From positions 69,310,935 through 69,374,934 of the forward strand of contig CM043950.1 of assembly GCA_014529385.2 (NCBI GenBank): a stretch of 64,000 bases of DNA. Reading direction: 5' to 3'. Numbering within the stretch: position 1 is the stretch's first letter; each line of letters begins with the position of its first letter. Of this stretch, positions 33,966 to 46,009 are shown piece by piece. This DNA is from Adiantum capillus-veneris (lineage: Eukaryota; Streptophyta; Polypodiopsida; Polypodiales; Pteridaceae). The notes beneath the pieces were generated by a model that made no database searches, was not told where the DNA came from, and saw only the letters and a list, made by a program, of their open reading frames with translations. The translations under genes were made by a program, and so were the position numbers.

Positions 33966-33980
33966 GAAGGGGAGGGCTAA
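33966..33980 (+). promoter_or_regulatory. Polypurine tract of element E
   Basis: GAAGGGGAGGGCTAA immediately before TGTAGCCGG. Typical placement for plus-strand priming. Confidence 0.6.
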
Positions 33981-34130
33981 TGTAGCCGGTTTTTGAAAAC
34001 CTCAGCCGTGTGTACTAACCCCAAAAGGGGAGCATTATAATATAAGTCAAAAATATATATTAAAAAAATGTTTTCTTGTTGCAGGTTGCTGCCATGTCCC
34101 CCTCCTTGTCCTTGCACTCACATAGGGGCC

Positions 34131-34253
<123 letters not shown>

Positions 34254-34344
34254 GCGCGGTTTCCATCTCGCCTAAACAAGGGTTTTGTAAATACCATCTT
34301 GAATCAATTTTTCCCTCACATTCCGAAGGGTTTTCATCTCCTCC

Positions 34345-34346
<2 letters not shown>

Positions 34347-34427
<81 letters not shown>

Positions 34428-34430
34428 CCC
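34347..34430. repeat. (CT)n microsatellite
   Basis: About 39 CT units then CCCCCC. Confidence 0.95.
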
Positions 34431-34955
34431 CTGTGGTGTGCTGTGTTAGTGTTATTTGAATCATTGATGTCCGCATCCTAGCCGTTGAAAGCTAGGTGGT
34501 GCCCCCTGTTCACTCCCTGTGACGAGTTCTAGGTGAACGATCCTAGCATAGAGGCCGCTGGTGTCTATTTTGCACTTGCACTTGTCATCGTCATGCTTCC
34601 AAAGGAAAGCTTCTTTTCGTTGAGTGCCCACACAAAACCGAGATTTTGTTGAACTATGGGAACCTCTTGTGGGAACCCCTACTTATGTGTAGGGCTTTAT
34701 GATGACGTGTGTATTCACTTACTCGAGCGGGGGCTAAGCACTAGACAGTGCCGACAGCAAGGACAGTGTCGAGAGCGGCTACATAGGCCAACACGGGCGG
34801 CGGCTACATGAGTCGATAGCCGACAGGCAGGCAAGCAGGGGGGTTTGCAGGGCGTTTGTTGGCTTGCACAGGGCAAGGCTGGGAGTTAGCACCCCCCCAC
34901 AGGGCAACCCTCGCCTAGGGGGAGACATGGAGGGAAGAGATCTAGGGTTAGTTGT

Positions 34956-34956
<1 letters not shown>

Positions 34957-35006
<50 letters not shown>
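34957..35006. repeat. (AG)n microsatellite
   Basis: 25 AG units. Between 34501 and 34956 I see no gene. Confidence 0.95.
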
Positions 35007-35009
<3 letters not shown>

Positions 35010-35101
35010 TAACATTTACAAAAGGTGGATGTTGCTTATGGACATTATTGAGATTGGTCAAACAGAAAGAAACCTCTCATAATCATTCCATGATGGTTTT
35101 G

Positions 35102-36480
35102 TTATTGTGGCCCAAAGCGATATGATTGATGTGTCAAAAACCAATTCTTCAATTTTCTTGTGACGTTGGCCCTACTGTCATGGTCCTCGACATCAAGGTC
35201 ATCACACAAAGCATAATGGTTGTGTCCAATGTAACTCAATGGTGCGGAAACTTTGGCTTCTAGATGTTCTCCGTTACTTGCTCCCACCATTCCTCCGGCC
35301 ATTGTTTTTCCAACATCTTGTTAAGGGGGCTAGACCAGTTCTTCTTGTGCATCATTGCATGATATATGCATTTAAAATGGGATTTCCATAAGAGACTGCT
35401 TCTAGGCTATCTCCAGGCATTCCATTCAAACCCCAATTCACAGATTGGCATCACTACATTTTCAAGCTCTTTTATCACTTTGTTGACCAGCAAAGTCTCC
35501 AAGCCATTAAGTTGGAACTGGGTTACCAGAAGCTCAATGGTTTTCCATCTCTTTCTGTCACCGTCCTAGAAGTTCCTAAGTCGATTCAGTCCCTTATTAT
35601 TCAGTTTCCTGGCTGTTTCTATCCCATAAAGACTTTGTGGTGGAACTACAACTTTAGAGAGCCAGGGGGACCAATGTAAAATGGAGTTCTTGAAGTATCT
35701 GGTTTCTTCTCCCCACTCTAAGACTCCCACCGCTCTGTTGCATTTCCTCTAATTCCCCTAAGATGCCCCCCGAAGCGGGCTTGTGAAGGCAATATAAGGG
35801 AGCATAAATGCATAAATCACTTTAATCCGACTTGGGAATGGGAGAAGAGCATAGTCCCACCTACTCATTTTTGTTCTGATTTTTTTGAGGACCCATTGAA
35901 ATCTTTGTTTGTGAGTTACTTCCATCCCCAAGGGGGTCCCCCAGATGTCTGAAAATATTCCCTTTTGTAACAATGTCCCCCGACCAATCAGAGGGGTTAA
36001 AGGAGTCGTTTTTTGACAGGGAGATCATTCTTGACTTCTCTATATTACATTGGAATCCTTAAGCCACCGAGAACATTTCACAATCTCCAGAGCTTTCTTG
36101 ACAACCTGGGGGCATGCCTTCAATAAGAGCAGAGAATTGTCTGCAAATAGTTTTGCTAGTAGTTGGCTATTTCCTTACAAAGCTAGGCCTTGCAACTTCC
36201 CTCGCTCAACACTAGCTTTGAGCATCGTGATGAAAGGATGTGACCCTATGGCAAAAAGTAGGGGAGCCAGAGGGCATCCCTACTTAATAGACCTTTTGAC
36301 CTCAAAGGATCCCACTATTCTATTGTTTAAATAGGAGCTCTGACTGGCTACCAACCCCTAGTGTACTTATAAGGTGACATAGGTGAGGCCCAAAACCCAA
36401 AGCTTCCATGACGGCTTCTATATATGACCATGTTATTATATCATAAGCTTTATCAAGGTCCAATTATAGTAGAATTCAAC
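35102..36480 (-). pseudogene. LINE (L1-type) reverse transcriptase fragment
   Basis: The minus strand at 36470-36340 reads LDLDKAYDIITWSYIEAVME and ALGFGPHLCHLIS, the L1-type RT block with its first catalytic Asp. VGMPSGSPTFCH follows at about 36270, near the usual RQGCPLSP position. At 35973-35758 come DIWGTPLGMEVTHKQRFQWV and IRTKMSRWDYALLPFPSRIK, the YLGxPLG and W-x-LS-x-AGR region. The YxDD region and the ends are eroded, and many stops are present. Sequence down to 35102 reads as possible C-terminal LINE protein (GIETARKLNNKG, KRWKTIELLVTQF). No poly-A tail or TSD identified. Confidence 0.75.
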
Positions 36481-36879
36481 TGCGCGCAGGGGGAAAACAT
36501 TGCAGGGCAATAGCATGGGGCCTACTTTTTTTAATCTTTTTGCCGTCATCCAAGGGGCATTGAGCAACCAAGGGCATCATGGTTATCACAATGAAATTGA
36601 TGCAGCTAATGCTACCAGTTCGACTCCAGAGTATGTTGTACCAATTTTTAAAAACAAAATATATCCAAAAGAATGGAAATTCCTTCTCGTCAACTAAGAA
36701 TTAAAGTGAATGCTTTTTGGTGAGTCTGTATGGCGTTGATCTAGAGTCTGCATGGAGCTTTTGGCAGAGCTTTTGGCATAGCAGTCTGCAGGTGTTGCAT
36801 GTCTTCATAGTTTGTGGCCTTATGAGAGAGAGTTAGGGGATGTTGGGGAAAAATTGACATGAAATCAGGGCCCATGAGA
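36481..36879. other. No gene seen
   Basis: About 0.4 kb between the LINE fragment and the LTR at 36880. A 65-codon frame at 36500-36697 is not recognisable. Confidence 0.3.
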
Positions 36880-38520
36880 TGTAATGGAAATGGCCTATGA
36901 ACTTTGAGAGTAGCGAAATTAGGAAATCAGATGAAGCACTTTTGTGAGATTACTTTGTGAACATAGCGGATGAACTTAATTGATGGTAGCAACATAAACA
37001 TGGTACTTAGTTAACTTTTCATGAACAATACTTTTGCAAGAGAGAGAGTTTAGAGAGCATGACAATAGTTGAGGACCGGATTCATACGGAGCCAGTCCCC
37101 CCTCCAATAGGCATTTGTATTATAGTTTCTCCCATCAAGAGAGACTTGGTACAATACAACTTTGTGTTCCTTGTGACCTAGGTGATGCAATGAAGATGGA
37201 AAGCTTCATGCATCACAAACATAACATAAACTTTGTAGGAAGCATTAACTATCCCAAGCCTTAGTCCCAAGGCCTCAAACACCTTCGAAGGTGGAGAGAG
37301 CTAGCGGGGAATGAGGGTAGGGTAGAGGAAGAAGAAACATTCCATAGGAAAAAGAAATAGTTCCTCACTTATCATCACTCTTCTTGGTAGCATACATAAT
37401 AGCATAGTAAATAAGATGGAGAAGATGGCAAGCTTAAGCATGGCTCTTGGTTGGATTTGCATTCCATAGCCAAGAGTGTTGGCGTAGACTCTCACTTCTC
37501 ACAAGCTTGGAGAAGGAGGTGGAGTTCCTCTACTTTCACCAAGTGAGAATGAATCCACAAAATGAGTGTGTCCCCCCCCCAGCACACCCCTTGCTTGCTT
37601 GGGGCAAGTTCTACTTTTTGTACATGCCTCAAGCTCATTGGACCTCTCTCCCCCTAGCCAATCACATGCAGCATGCATTTCAAGTACATTGGACAAGTGT
37701 CCTCCTTACCCCTTAGAGAGAGAGAGAGATCTTGAAAATATCTAGATATTTGTTGAATGGAACTAGAAGCTCATTGGACCCCTCTTTAGCCCAGCCAATA
37801 GCATTCAAGCACACCATGTAGCTAAGCATAGGGAGAGTCTGACATGTGTCCTATGTGCCCCTTGAGAAAAGGGGTGCCCTTTGGGTGAGTGGGAGGTTAA
37901 GTCAAAGATTCCTCTAACTTTGGGACTTTCCCCCTCCTTTGTAGGGTCTCTTTTTGACTCAAGCACCTTACCCCTCATGCATGGGAAGCTTCTCAAGCAC
38001 CTTCCTCATTAAGTATGACAAGCACCTCAAGTACCTTAGTCATCAAGCACGACAAGCACCTCAAGCACCTGAGTCATTAAGCACGACAAGCACCTCAAGC
38101 TTAGGTCGGGTTCCCACCTCAAGCTCAGCCCTAGCTTGCCTAAGGTCAAAGGACTTTTAACACTAACTATTGAAGGTCTTTAATGAAGATAACCCTAAGG
38201 TCTTTTAAGCTCCATTAGATGCATGTTGCTCTTTGATAGACTACCTGCTTTTGGACCCGTATTGAGATGTAGCCATCTCTCCTCTTGGTCCCCTGTTGAG
38301 ATAAGTCTAGAAGCACTTATTGCACATTTCTCTTCGGTAGATCGTCTCCTTTTGGACCCCTATTGAGATGCAACCATCTCTCCTTTTGGTCCCCTGCTGA
38401 GATAGGTCTAGAAGCACATGTGTCTATTCTAACTCTTGTTCTCGTTTATTCTCTAACATTAAATGATAAGTTTAATATGATAAAATCATTTGGGTTAGTT
38501 AGGTATTAGATTTTATGACA
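36880..38520 (-). repeat. Third LTR of the chromovirus family
   Basis: 1641 bp, plus-strand ends TGTAATGG and TTATGACA, collinear with 10704-12310 and 17165-18742. The flank at 38521 (TTACCTCTCTAATG) matches the PPT side of the other element (TTACTCTCTCATG). It is therefore the 3' LTR of a minus-strand copy whose internal part is cut off at about 38590. No TSD is visible. Confidence 0.85.
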
Positions 38521-38616
38521 TTACCTCTCTAATGTGCACAATTTGGTGCTCAAGAGCTGTAACATAGAGTGTGCTGGTTGAGGAATGTTGCCACGTAGAT
38601 AGCCGTCGGCGGCAGA

Positions 38617-40400
38617 GGGGGGGGGGGGGGGGGGGGGGGGGTGACTTTGAAGAGATTGCTACCACCAAGCCAACCCTGTGATCGCAACACTCTCTAGTCG
38701 CTATACTAGTTTCATCTTGGGACCACACTGCCTGTCCAACTGCACACTTACCTTTGCCTTTGACACACAACCCCCTTGTGGGATCCTGTGGCAAAGTGCA
38801 GTCATGAGGGCTATCCTACAATCGAGGCAAAGGAGCCATTCGACAGAGAAAATAATGCAACAACATCGGGCGAGGTTGGGCAATGTTTGAAGGGCAAAGG
38901 AGGGCATACATGGAAAGGAGGGGACAAGAGCTCGTGGTTATGAGGGATTCAAACGAATCTTGAGAAGAAACTAAGTATTTTATTTTAGGAGGAGCCAATA
39001 AGCAACCAACTAGAATACAGTAAGCAACCAACTAGAATCCAGATCAGAGCTACGGATTACAGTTTATGGCCGTTTGAAGTTTTGTCGGGGCCTAGGTTGG
39101 TGCCTACCTGACCACATGGGGAATCGTGCCATCTGGTGGTTTTTGGACCGCAAAAGAGGTTGAGAAGGTGATATGCAATGTATGAAGTTAACAAGAGTTG
39201 ACTGCTTGTCAAACGGAGAACGGAGAAAAAAGATATAGAAGCCGAAAAGTTGGGTGCATTGGTCTGGAATTGGTTACAGATGAATATTCATGTTTTTGCG
39301 GCCTTGGTTCGGGGTCTTGGATAATCTTGAATGTGGAAAGGATCGGGGGTTTTCAAGTCAACAAAGTAAACTTATGGCCGGGTTTTGCAACTCGATAAAT
39401 GGATCACCAGGCGCCAATTGGCAGGCAGGACAAGCAAAGGAAAAAGGTGGGTTGCATTGGGCGGGGGGGGGGGGACTTTGAAGAGATTGCTACCACCAAG
39501 CCAACCCTGTGGTCGCAACTCTCTCTGGCCGCTAGAGGGGGGGGGGGGGAACTTTGAAGAGATTGCTACAACCAAGCCAACCCTGTGGGTGGTCGCAACT
39601 CTCTCTGGCCGCTATACTAGTTTCATCTTGGGACCACACGGCCTGTCCAACTGCACACTTACCTTTGCCTTTGACACACAACCCTCTTGTGGGATCCTGT
39701 GGCAAACTGCAGTCATGAGGGCTATCCTACAATTGAGGCAAAGGAGCCATTCGACAGAGAAAATAATGCAACAACATCGGGCGAGGTTGGGCAATGTTTG
39801 AAGGGCAAAGGAGGGCATACATGGAAAGGAGGGGACAAGAGCTCGTGGTTATGAGGGATTCAAACGAATCTTGAGAAGAAACTTAGGATTTTATTTTAGG
39901 AGGAGCCAATAAGCAACCAACTAGAATACAATAAGCAACCAACTAGATTCCAGATTAGAGCTACGGATTACAGTTTATGGCCGTTTGAAGTTTTGTCGGG
40001 GGTTAGGTTGGTGCCTACCTGACCACATGGGGAATCGTGCCATCTGGTGGTTTTTGGACCGCGAAAGAGGTTGAGAAGGTTCTATGCAATGTATGAAGTT
40101 AACAAGAGTTGACTGCTTGTCAAACGGAGAACGGAGCAAAAAGATATAGAAGCCGAAAAGTTGGGTGCATTGGTCCGGAATTGGCTACAGATGAATATTC
40201 ACGTTTTTGTGGCCTTGGTTCGGGGTCTTGGAGAATCTTGAATTGTGGAAAGGATCGGGGGTTTCCAAGTCGACAAAGTAAACTTATGGCCGTGTTTTGC
40301 GACTCGACAAATGGATCACCAGGCGCCAACAATTGGCAGGCAGGACAAGCAAAGGAAAAAAGTGGTTGTTGCATGGGGGTTTTTATAAGAGTGTTTTTGA
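38617..40400. repeat. 911-bp tandem duplication with poly-G junctions
   Basis: CTATACTAGTTTCATCTTGG at 38701 recurs at 39612 (911 bp), and similarity runs from the poly-G tract to about CAGGACAAGCAAAGG at 39427 and 40341. A shorter 76-bp partial unit (39475-39550) lies at the join. Each unit begins just after a G-run: 25 G at 38617-38641, 12 at 39463-39474, 13 at 39537-39549. Confidence 0.8.
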
Positions 40401-41115
40401 AATTTTTCAAAGGCTTGGTGAGTTAGGAGCCGCCACGTGTTGCATGGGAAATCCTACATGGGGGGTGAGGACTTGGACAGACAGTGTATAAAGGCTAGGC
40501 CATGAACCATTGTAGAGAGTGTGAAGGGAGAGGAGCTCTCTGGCATGCAGCAATGGCATGCCCTTGGGGCACTGCGCTGGAGAAGTTGGGGGCTGTCCGG
40601 TGCGGTTTTTGGTGGCGAGGGGCGCGCGCCACTGATGGCGGCAGTTTGCTGATGTGGCAATGTGCCCAGTGGGGCTGTTCATGCACCCGTTGGGGCCAAC
40701 ACTTTTTGAAGGCAAAAGGCCCCTCCCCAATAGCGGTGTCACTATTGCTTGCCTAGGGGAGGGGTCCCTCAGCGCAGTGAGAGAGAGAGTTCAAAGGTTT
40801 AAAGGGGCAAGACAAAGGGAGGGTCCCGCGAACAGTGAGCCAGAGAGAGAGAAGTCCAAAGAAATTCAAAGGGGCCGTCACATGGTGAAGCAAGTGGAGA
40901 GGGAGAGTTCAAAGAAGGCCAAGAGGGCAGGTGCAAAGGAAGCCGGGCAGCCGAGTTGGGCATATAAAGGACAAGAGGTGTGCACCATGCAGTGGTTTCC
41001 AAAAGTGGGCAATGCTAGGTGCTAGCAATGAAAGGGAAATTCCAAAAGGAGCTCAAAGAGAACTGCACGAGCAAGAGAGCTCACTTTTTTTACTTTTTTT
41101 GGGTTTAGTTCCCCC

Positions 41116-41122
41116 TATAAAA
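41116..41122 (+). promoter_or_regulatory. TATA box of G LTR
   Basis: CCCCCTATAAAAGGAGCT, conserved in the other LTR copy (TATAAAA at 63623-63629). Further TATA-like sites lie upstream at about 40483 and 40960. Confidence 0.5.
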
Positions 41123-41705
41123 GGAGCTAAACATTAATTTTTTGGGGCCTTTTTGCAATGTTGCTTCTGGCTCTTTGGGCCTTTTGTCATTAGGCTTTTT
41201 GGCATGTTGGAATTTTTGCCGAGGTTTGTGCCGACAATGTGTTGGTTGTATATGGTGGTGTATATGCGAGAAGGCTATTCATTGCTGTCTCTGGGCATCA
41301 TTCCCCCTTCTCTTGTCTGCTTGTGTGCATGTGTTTCCGGATGTGTGTCGACGTGTGTGCCCCCCTGAAGTTTGTTGTGCAAAGAGAGATAGAGAGAGGC
41401 TATGTGTGTGTGGAAGGATATGAATTGAGTAGAGCGGACTGATTGGGTCGGCGGTTTGGTGCATTGCAAGGTGTGTGTGCGTATGGTTGTGTGCAAGCGG
41501 TGGTTTGCTTGCGGATAGTGTCGAGTTTTGAAGGTGAACTCTAGTGGATTGGGGTGTTGTGTATACCCTGGACTATAGTGAGGCATTGTGTTGTGTGATG
41601 GGTGTGTTCCCCTTTTCCCCTCTCCATCTTCTGGTACCCCCACTGAGGAGCTATCTGATGCTCCGATATGAGGTTGAAAGCGGTGTTTTTTAGCCGACAA
41701 AGCAG

Positions 41706-42250
41706 TTGGCTGATGGTCAAAGTGTTCGATGGTCGAGTTTGAAGCTAACAAAGATGGTAGAGCCAGGTTTTGGCCCCATATTTACGGGTGTTGAAGGTCC
41801 CAAGGATTGGTTAGCAGATTTTGAGTTATGGTTGCTGTCGATGCATATGATGGATGCAGAAAAGCTACAGACGGTGTTTTTGTTGATGCGAGAACGAGCC
41901 AATATGTAGTTCAATGCTTTAAAGAGCAGTGATGGAGGATCATGGTAGATATTGCGAAGTTAGTTTTTGGAGCGGTTTTGAAAGGTGATTATGGCGGAGG
42001 AAGCTGGTGCAAGGCTGAAGGCAATACGCCAGGATGTAAGTAAGGATTTCTCTATTTTCATTGAGCAGTTTGAAGCGTGTTGGAAGCAGTTAGAGCTTGC
42101 TACTGGGGTAAAAAGCAACCAGTATTTGAAGTTGTCAAAGCTGTTAGAGTGATTGCATCCAAGGATTAGAGAAAAGGTCAAAGACGGTGCGGATACATAT
42201 GAAGACATGGTCTATCTAACCAAGATAAAGAGCAAAAAGGTAAAGTGAAA
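41706..42250 (+). pseudogene. Gag core of element G
   Basis: Reads FTGVEGPKDWLADFELWLLS, TVFLLMRERANM, a stop, FNALKSSDGGSW, then EEAGARLKAIRQDVSKDFSI, FIEQFEACWKQLELATG and LHPRIREKVKDGADTYEDM. This is a Retrotrans_gag pattern. Stops at NM*FNAL and LLE*LHP stand where Trp is expected (TGG to TAG or TGA), and others fit CAG or CGA to stop. The decay is thus mostly transitions. No zinc knuckle follows. Confidence 0.6.
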
Positions 42251-42372
42251 GCTGAAGTTGGGCGTGTTGAATCCAGCAGATTATGTGCCTGTTGGAGGTA
42301 GCAAAGTGTTCTTTGGTTTGACCAAAGGCGGTTCCAGTTGTTCGAAGTACAGAGCATGTTGAGGTAAGGCCT

Positions 42373-43281
42373 ATGGTTGGTTATGTTCCTTGGAGATTTC
42401 CAGTTTGTGATGTGCATGTGCCAAGGGTGGACGAGCTTGTCAACGAGGAGAAGCTCCATGTTGAAGTGAACCAGAAGGCAAAAGCGGTAGTAGATGTTGA
42501 GGTTCCAGAGCATATAAAAGAGGTAAAGCCTGTTCTTATGGAAACTTTGCATGAAAAGATAGCAAAATACAATAGGATTGCAGATATCAAGGGTTTAGAA
42601 GCTGATGAAGTAAGTGTGCAAAATCATGGAGATGGTCAAGCTTTTGTGGAGCAACAAGCGGATGAACATGCAGATATGGAGTCGATATATGATTCCAGTG
42701 ATGATGAAGATACAAGCTCAAGTTGCTGGGAAACAAGTGAGGAGGATAGAATGGATGAGTCCACATCCTATGACAAGCAGACAGAGTCTGACGAACCTGA
42801 GCTGGTAAAGGTAGAGCTGCCTCCTTATGTGTTTGATGATATGGTAGTATCCCATGTGCAAGAAGAGCAGGGAGCAGAGCAAGACGATGTGCATGATGAA
42901 GACCAAGTGGAGTGGTCTAGGCCAATAGATGAGGATATGCAGGTAAAGATGGTATGTGGTGCCATGCTAGTGGCCATGCTGGTGAAAGTGGCGATGGAAT
43001 GTACCATGGTGGTGCAACAGGTGCAGAATCTTGCCAAGAGAGATAGAACAGTTGTGTCTATGGAGGAAGTCGAGGTAGATGCAGTAGAGAACAAGTTTCT
43101 CTCTTCCTTGATGGAGCATGATGCAGAAGTAAAAGAGGTGATTGAAGAGCAGGTGATTCAAGCTGATGAACAGGTGGTGTCGATCGACCTTGAAGGGCTG
43201 GTTGATGAGGAAGAGCTAGATGATGCTGGAATTGAGTGTGTGGCCAAAGAGGAGGATCTGTGTATAGACTCGCTACTCTAG
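42373..43281 (+). CDS. 302-codon acidic ORF in element G, function unknown
   Basis: Open without a stop although the gag just upstream has several. Strongly acidic (YDSSDDEDTSSSCWETSEED, DDVHDEDQVEW). One hydrophobic stretch, MVCGAMLVAMLVKVAMECTM, at about residues 195-214 could be a membrane helix. Many EV/VE/EE dipeptides give a repetitive character. The last codons (CIDSLL) and the stop are supplied by the LTR of element H, so the natural C-terminus is lost. No family recognised. Low-complexity acidic sequence can stay open by chance. Confidence 0.4.
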   Translation: MVGYVPWRFPVCDVHVPRVDELVNEEKLHVEVNQKAKAVVDVEVPEHIKEVKPVLMETLHEKIAKYNRIADIKGLEADEVSVQNHGDGQAFVEQQADEHADMESIYDSSDDEDTSSSCWETSEEDRMDESTSYDKQTESDEPELVKVELPPYVFDDMVVSHVQEEQGAEQDDVHDEDQVEWSRPIDEDMQVKMVCGAMLVAMLVKVAMECTMVVQQVQNLAKRDRTVVSMEEVEVDAVENKFLSSLMEHDAEVKEVIEEQVIQADEQVVSIDLEGLVDEEELDDAGIECVAKEEDLCIDSLL

Positions 43282-43562
43282 ACGACGACCTTGGACCATA
43301 TATGAAGAAGATGATAATCATGACCCAACAGCTATTGCTCATATGTACAACCATAAAGAGCCACCAACGACTCATAAATGTTAACCATCTAAGTCTATCC
43401 CTAAATTGAGTGGTGGTGACCTTGCCACGATGTCCACTAGACCACCGTCTGTATCCCTACCTCGTGTCACTGCCCAGGCCAGAGAGTTCGTCCAGTGTGA
43501 ACTAGCTCAGACCAACTGTATTTAATGTGTGTCTAGTGAAAGTGACATTGTAGCCTTCTACA
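43259..43562 (-). repeat. Left LTR of H
   Basis: Contains CCATATATGAAGAAGATGAT and ATGTCCACTAGACCACCGT, shared with the right copy at about 90% by eye. Confidence 0.65.
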
Positions 43563-43999
43563 GGTTGCCCACCACAAGACCGCTCACCGTCTCGATGAGA
43601 GAAACAACTGAAACTGCTAATTGACCGTAGAAAAAACCACTACTGCACTGCATTGTCATTATGGAAAAATTGCCTTGCAGTCACCCAAGAGAAAGATTAG
43701 TCACCACACCACCCGAAGCATCAGTCTTTGAATGTGGAGCCATCAAATCAATGGTGGGGCCTTGCTGTATGTTGACTCTCCTATCCGTAACTGGGCCGCC
43801 TGGGAAGGGCCAACCACCTGCTACTCTGCAGGGCAAAGGGTGGGTAGCACCTGTCCTATAGTGTACTAAGGACATTGAGTAACACATTCATGGCAGTGTG
43901 CTCTAGCAATATCATCGCAACAAGGAACGTTCTGCGTCTGAGGCAATGGTGACAACTGAAACCCTTGAGGATACTGTTGATTGTAGTACTGAACTGGAG

Positions 44000-45861
44000 T
44001 CTATGGGTAGAGTCCCATAAATTGTTGAGAAGGACCCGTTGCTGCATTCTGCACTGGTGTACCTGCTCTAGTCCATCCATACCCCATACCCATCATCGTA
44101 GATTGGGTTGCCCTATTTTCATGTAAGAGCAGTCCTCTAAATCCTTGTACCTGAGCTTGAAGGTCATTAATCACTTCAGACTTTAACTTCAAGGCCTATT
44201 GGAGTGCGAAAATAGTAGCATCCCGATCAACGATGGCTCTCTCAGTGACTCGCAGAGACCCCTCCATAGTTGTGTAAGTAGCTACGTGAAACTCGTGTGT
44301 AGCTGCCAACCGCTCTGCTCCAAGCTCAATGGTGGCAATGGCTTGCCTAGACTCCTGCAGTATATCCTCAGATAGGCAAAAAGGTGATGTAGAGTCCGAC
44401 ACTGTGGAAGATCCTATAAACGGTGCCAGGTGGGAGGGTTGGCAAGTGATACTGCTAGTGGCACTGTGGTGGCAAGTGGCACTGCTCGTGGTGGACTGAG
44501 AGCATGCCTCTCTGGTGGAGTAGAGATGGTTGGAGTGGTTGCAGTAGGACTAGGCATAGGAGAAGAAGAAACTCCAACTGGGGCTTGGGAGCTAGTCACT
44601 GTGGTAGGAGTAAAAATAGCAACAGTAGAGAGAGCAACACACACTATAGAAGCCACAGCTGTGACATGCATAGAGTGATCTGCAGCGCATGAACTTACCA
44701 TTGAACAAGTAGCGGGAGTATGTGAGGAACGTCAAATAGGTTGCTTCACTCGAAGCTGCTGGCTTTTTGAAACTGGCAGTGATATTAAAGATTCTATTGT
44801 GTCCTTCGCTACTTTTGCCCTCTTTTTCTTCAGTTTCCCAGGTAGATCCATTGTCTGTTCAATAACTTTCCCTTTTGCCTTAGAGCTTTTACGCCGCATA
44901 TCCGCATCCACATCCATGGGCCTAGCTTGTATGTTAATGACCCAGGCCAACCTGGGAGCTGCAAAGCATTGAAAGCTAGATTGCATAGATTGCACTTGAG
45001 CTCTGAATCTTTTTGCCTGCGTCTGTAAAGAGGTAAATAGAATTTGATGAAAGCCACATGGGATGGTGTTTATGAGACAGTATAGGCCATCGCAGTGCGA
45101 GAACATAATAGGCACGTCACATCTACCCTTGCTTACTTTAGCAGCTCTGACCAGAAAGTAGTACTTAAAAATGGCCCAGAGCTTTTTATTTCTTGCATAG
45201 TCAGCATGACTAGTACTAAGTAGCTCTTTGCATGCTCCAATGGTCGCATCTTTTGAAAGTTGTGAATAGGTTCTCGTAGCCGGTTTACTGCAGGAAAGGT
45301 TGTCATTCCCAAAGCGTGGCCAATGTGTGTAGCCCTCATTGGGTGCCCTCTTACTTTGGGAAAAAGCTTGAGAACCTCATGCACCATATCCATGGGAATA
45401 TCAGTAGGCAGATCGGCCTCTGCTAATGCTGACAGACCTAGCATATGTAGTTGATCTTTTGATAAAACTTCTTGAAGAGACGGATGAGGCTGCTGCAGAT
45501 GGAAGTTCAAAGTGAATTTGGTTTGAGTTTTGGAGGAAGGAGGCCAAGGAATTTGATGGCTCAGTACCTACGTGATGCCTTCTTCTTTTTGTCTTTTACA
45601 GCATCTTCCTATTGGCTAGAAGAGTCAGAGTCAGAGTCAGAGGCAAAGGCAGAGCTGGAGTCAGAACGCTTTGTATCTCTCATCACTGTGATCAGTCAAG
45701 GATAGATCAATGAGGCCATGGGTGGAGGTTTCTACATCTTCTTCTTTTGTAGAACTTCGAGATGTTTCAGTGGGTCTCTGTCGAGACAAAGCTTTCTTTC
45801 GAGCCTTCTTGCTTGTACCAACCATCTTGAATTGATCTCTTTTTTTGTTTTTTGAACGCAC
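44000..45861 (-). pseudogene. Charged protein region of H, resembling plant-transposon-associated ORFs
   Basis: Minus-strand frames in order: MRSKNKKRDQFKMVGTSKKA and a Ser/Thr/Glu-rich part (45861-45661), FHLQQPHPSLQEVLSKDQLH to LFPKVRGHPMRATHIGHALG and FLSTTFWSELLK (45510-45133), CDVPIMFSHCDGLYCL and AKRFRAQVQSMQSSF, LPGKLKKKRAKVAKDTIESL (45115-44732), a Pro/Thr/Ser-rich stretch (44701-44414) and a helical part ending near 44000. The general pattern (a folded N-terminal domain, then a basic and a Pro/Thr tail) recalls the putative plant transposon protein ORFs in some LTR elements. This is a weak match from memory. Several frame changes. Confidence 0.35.
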
Positions 45862-46009
45862 TGTCTGCTATATCCTCAGAAACTGAAAGCGTAAGATGGC
45901 TAAAATAGTTTCTCCCTGAAAAGCATGAGATGAAAAGCGTAAGATTGTTGAAACAAGCTCTGCCTGAAAAGCATGAGATCTGTCCATGGAGAATGTAGAA
46001 GGAGCCAAA

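Noticed and set aside
38513-41050. Several 60-138 codon frames shared by the tandem copies and by 62596-63645
   Set aside because: Repeat-derived frames in G LTR sequence, on both strands and in clashing frames; no motif.
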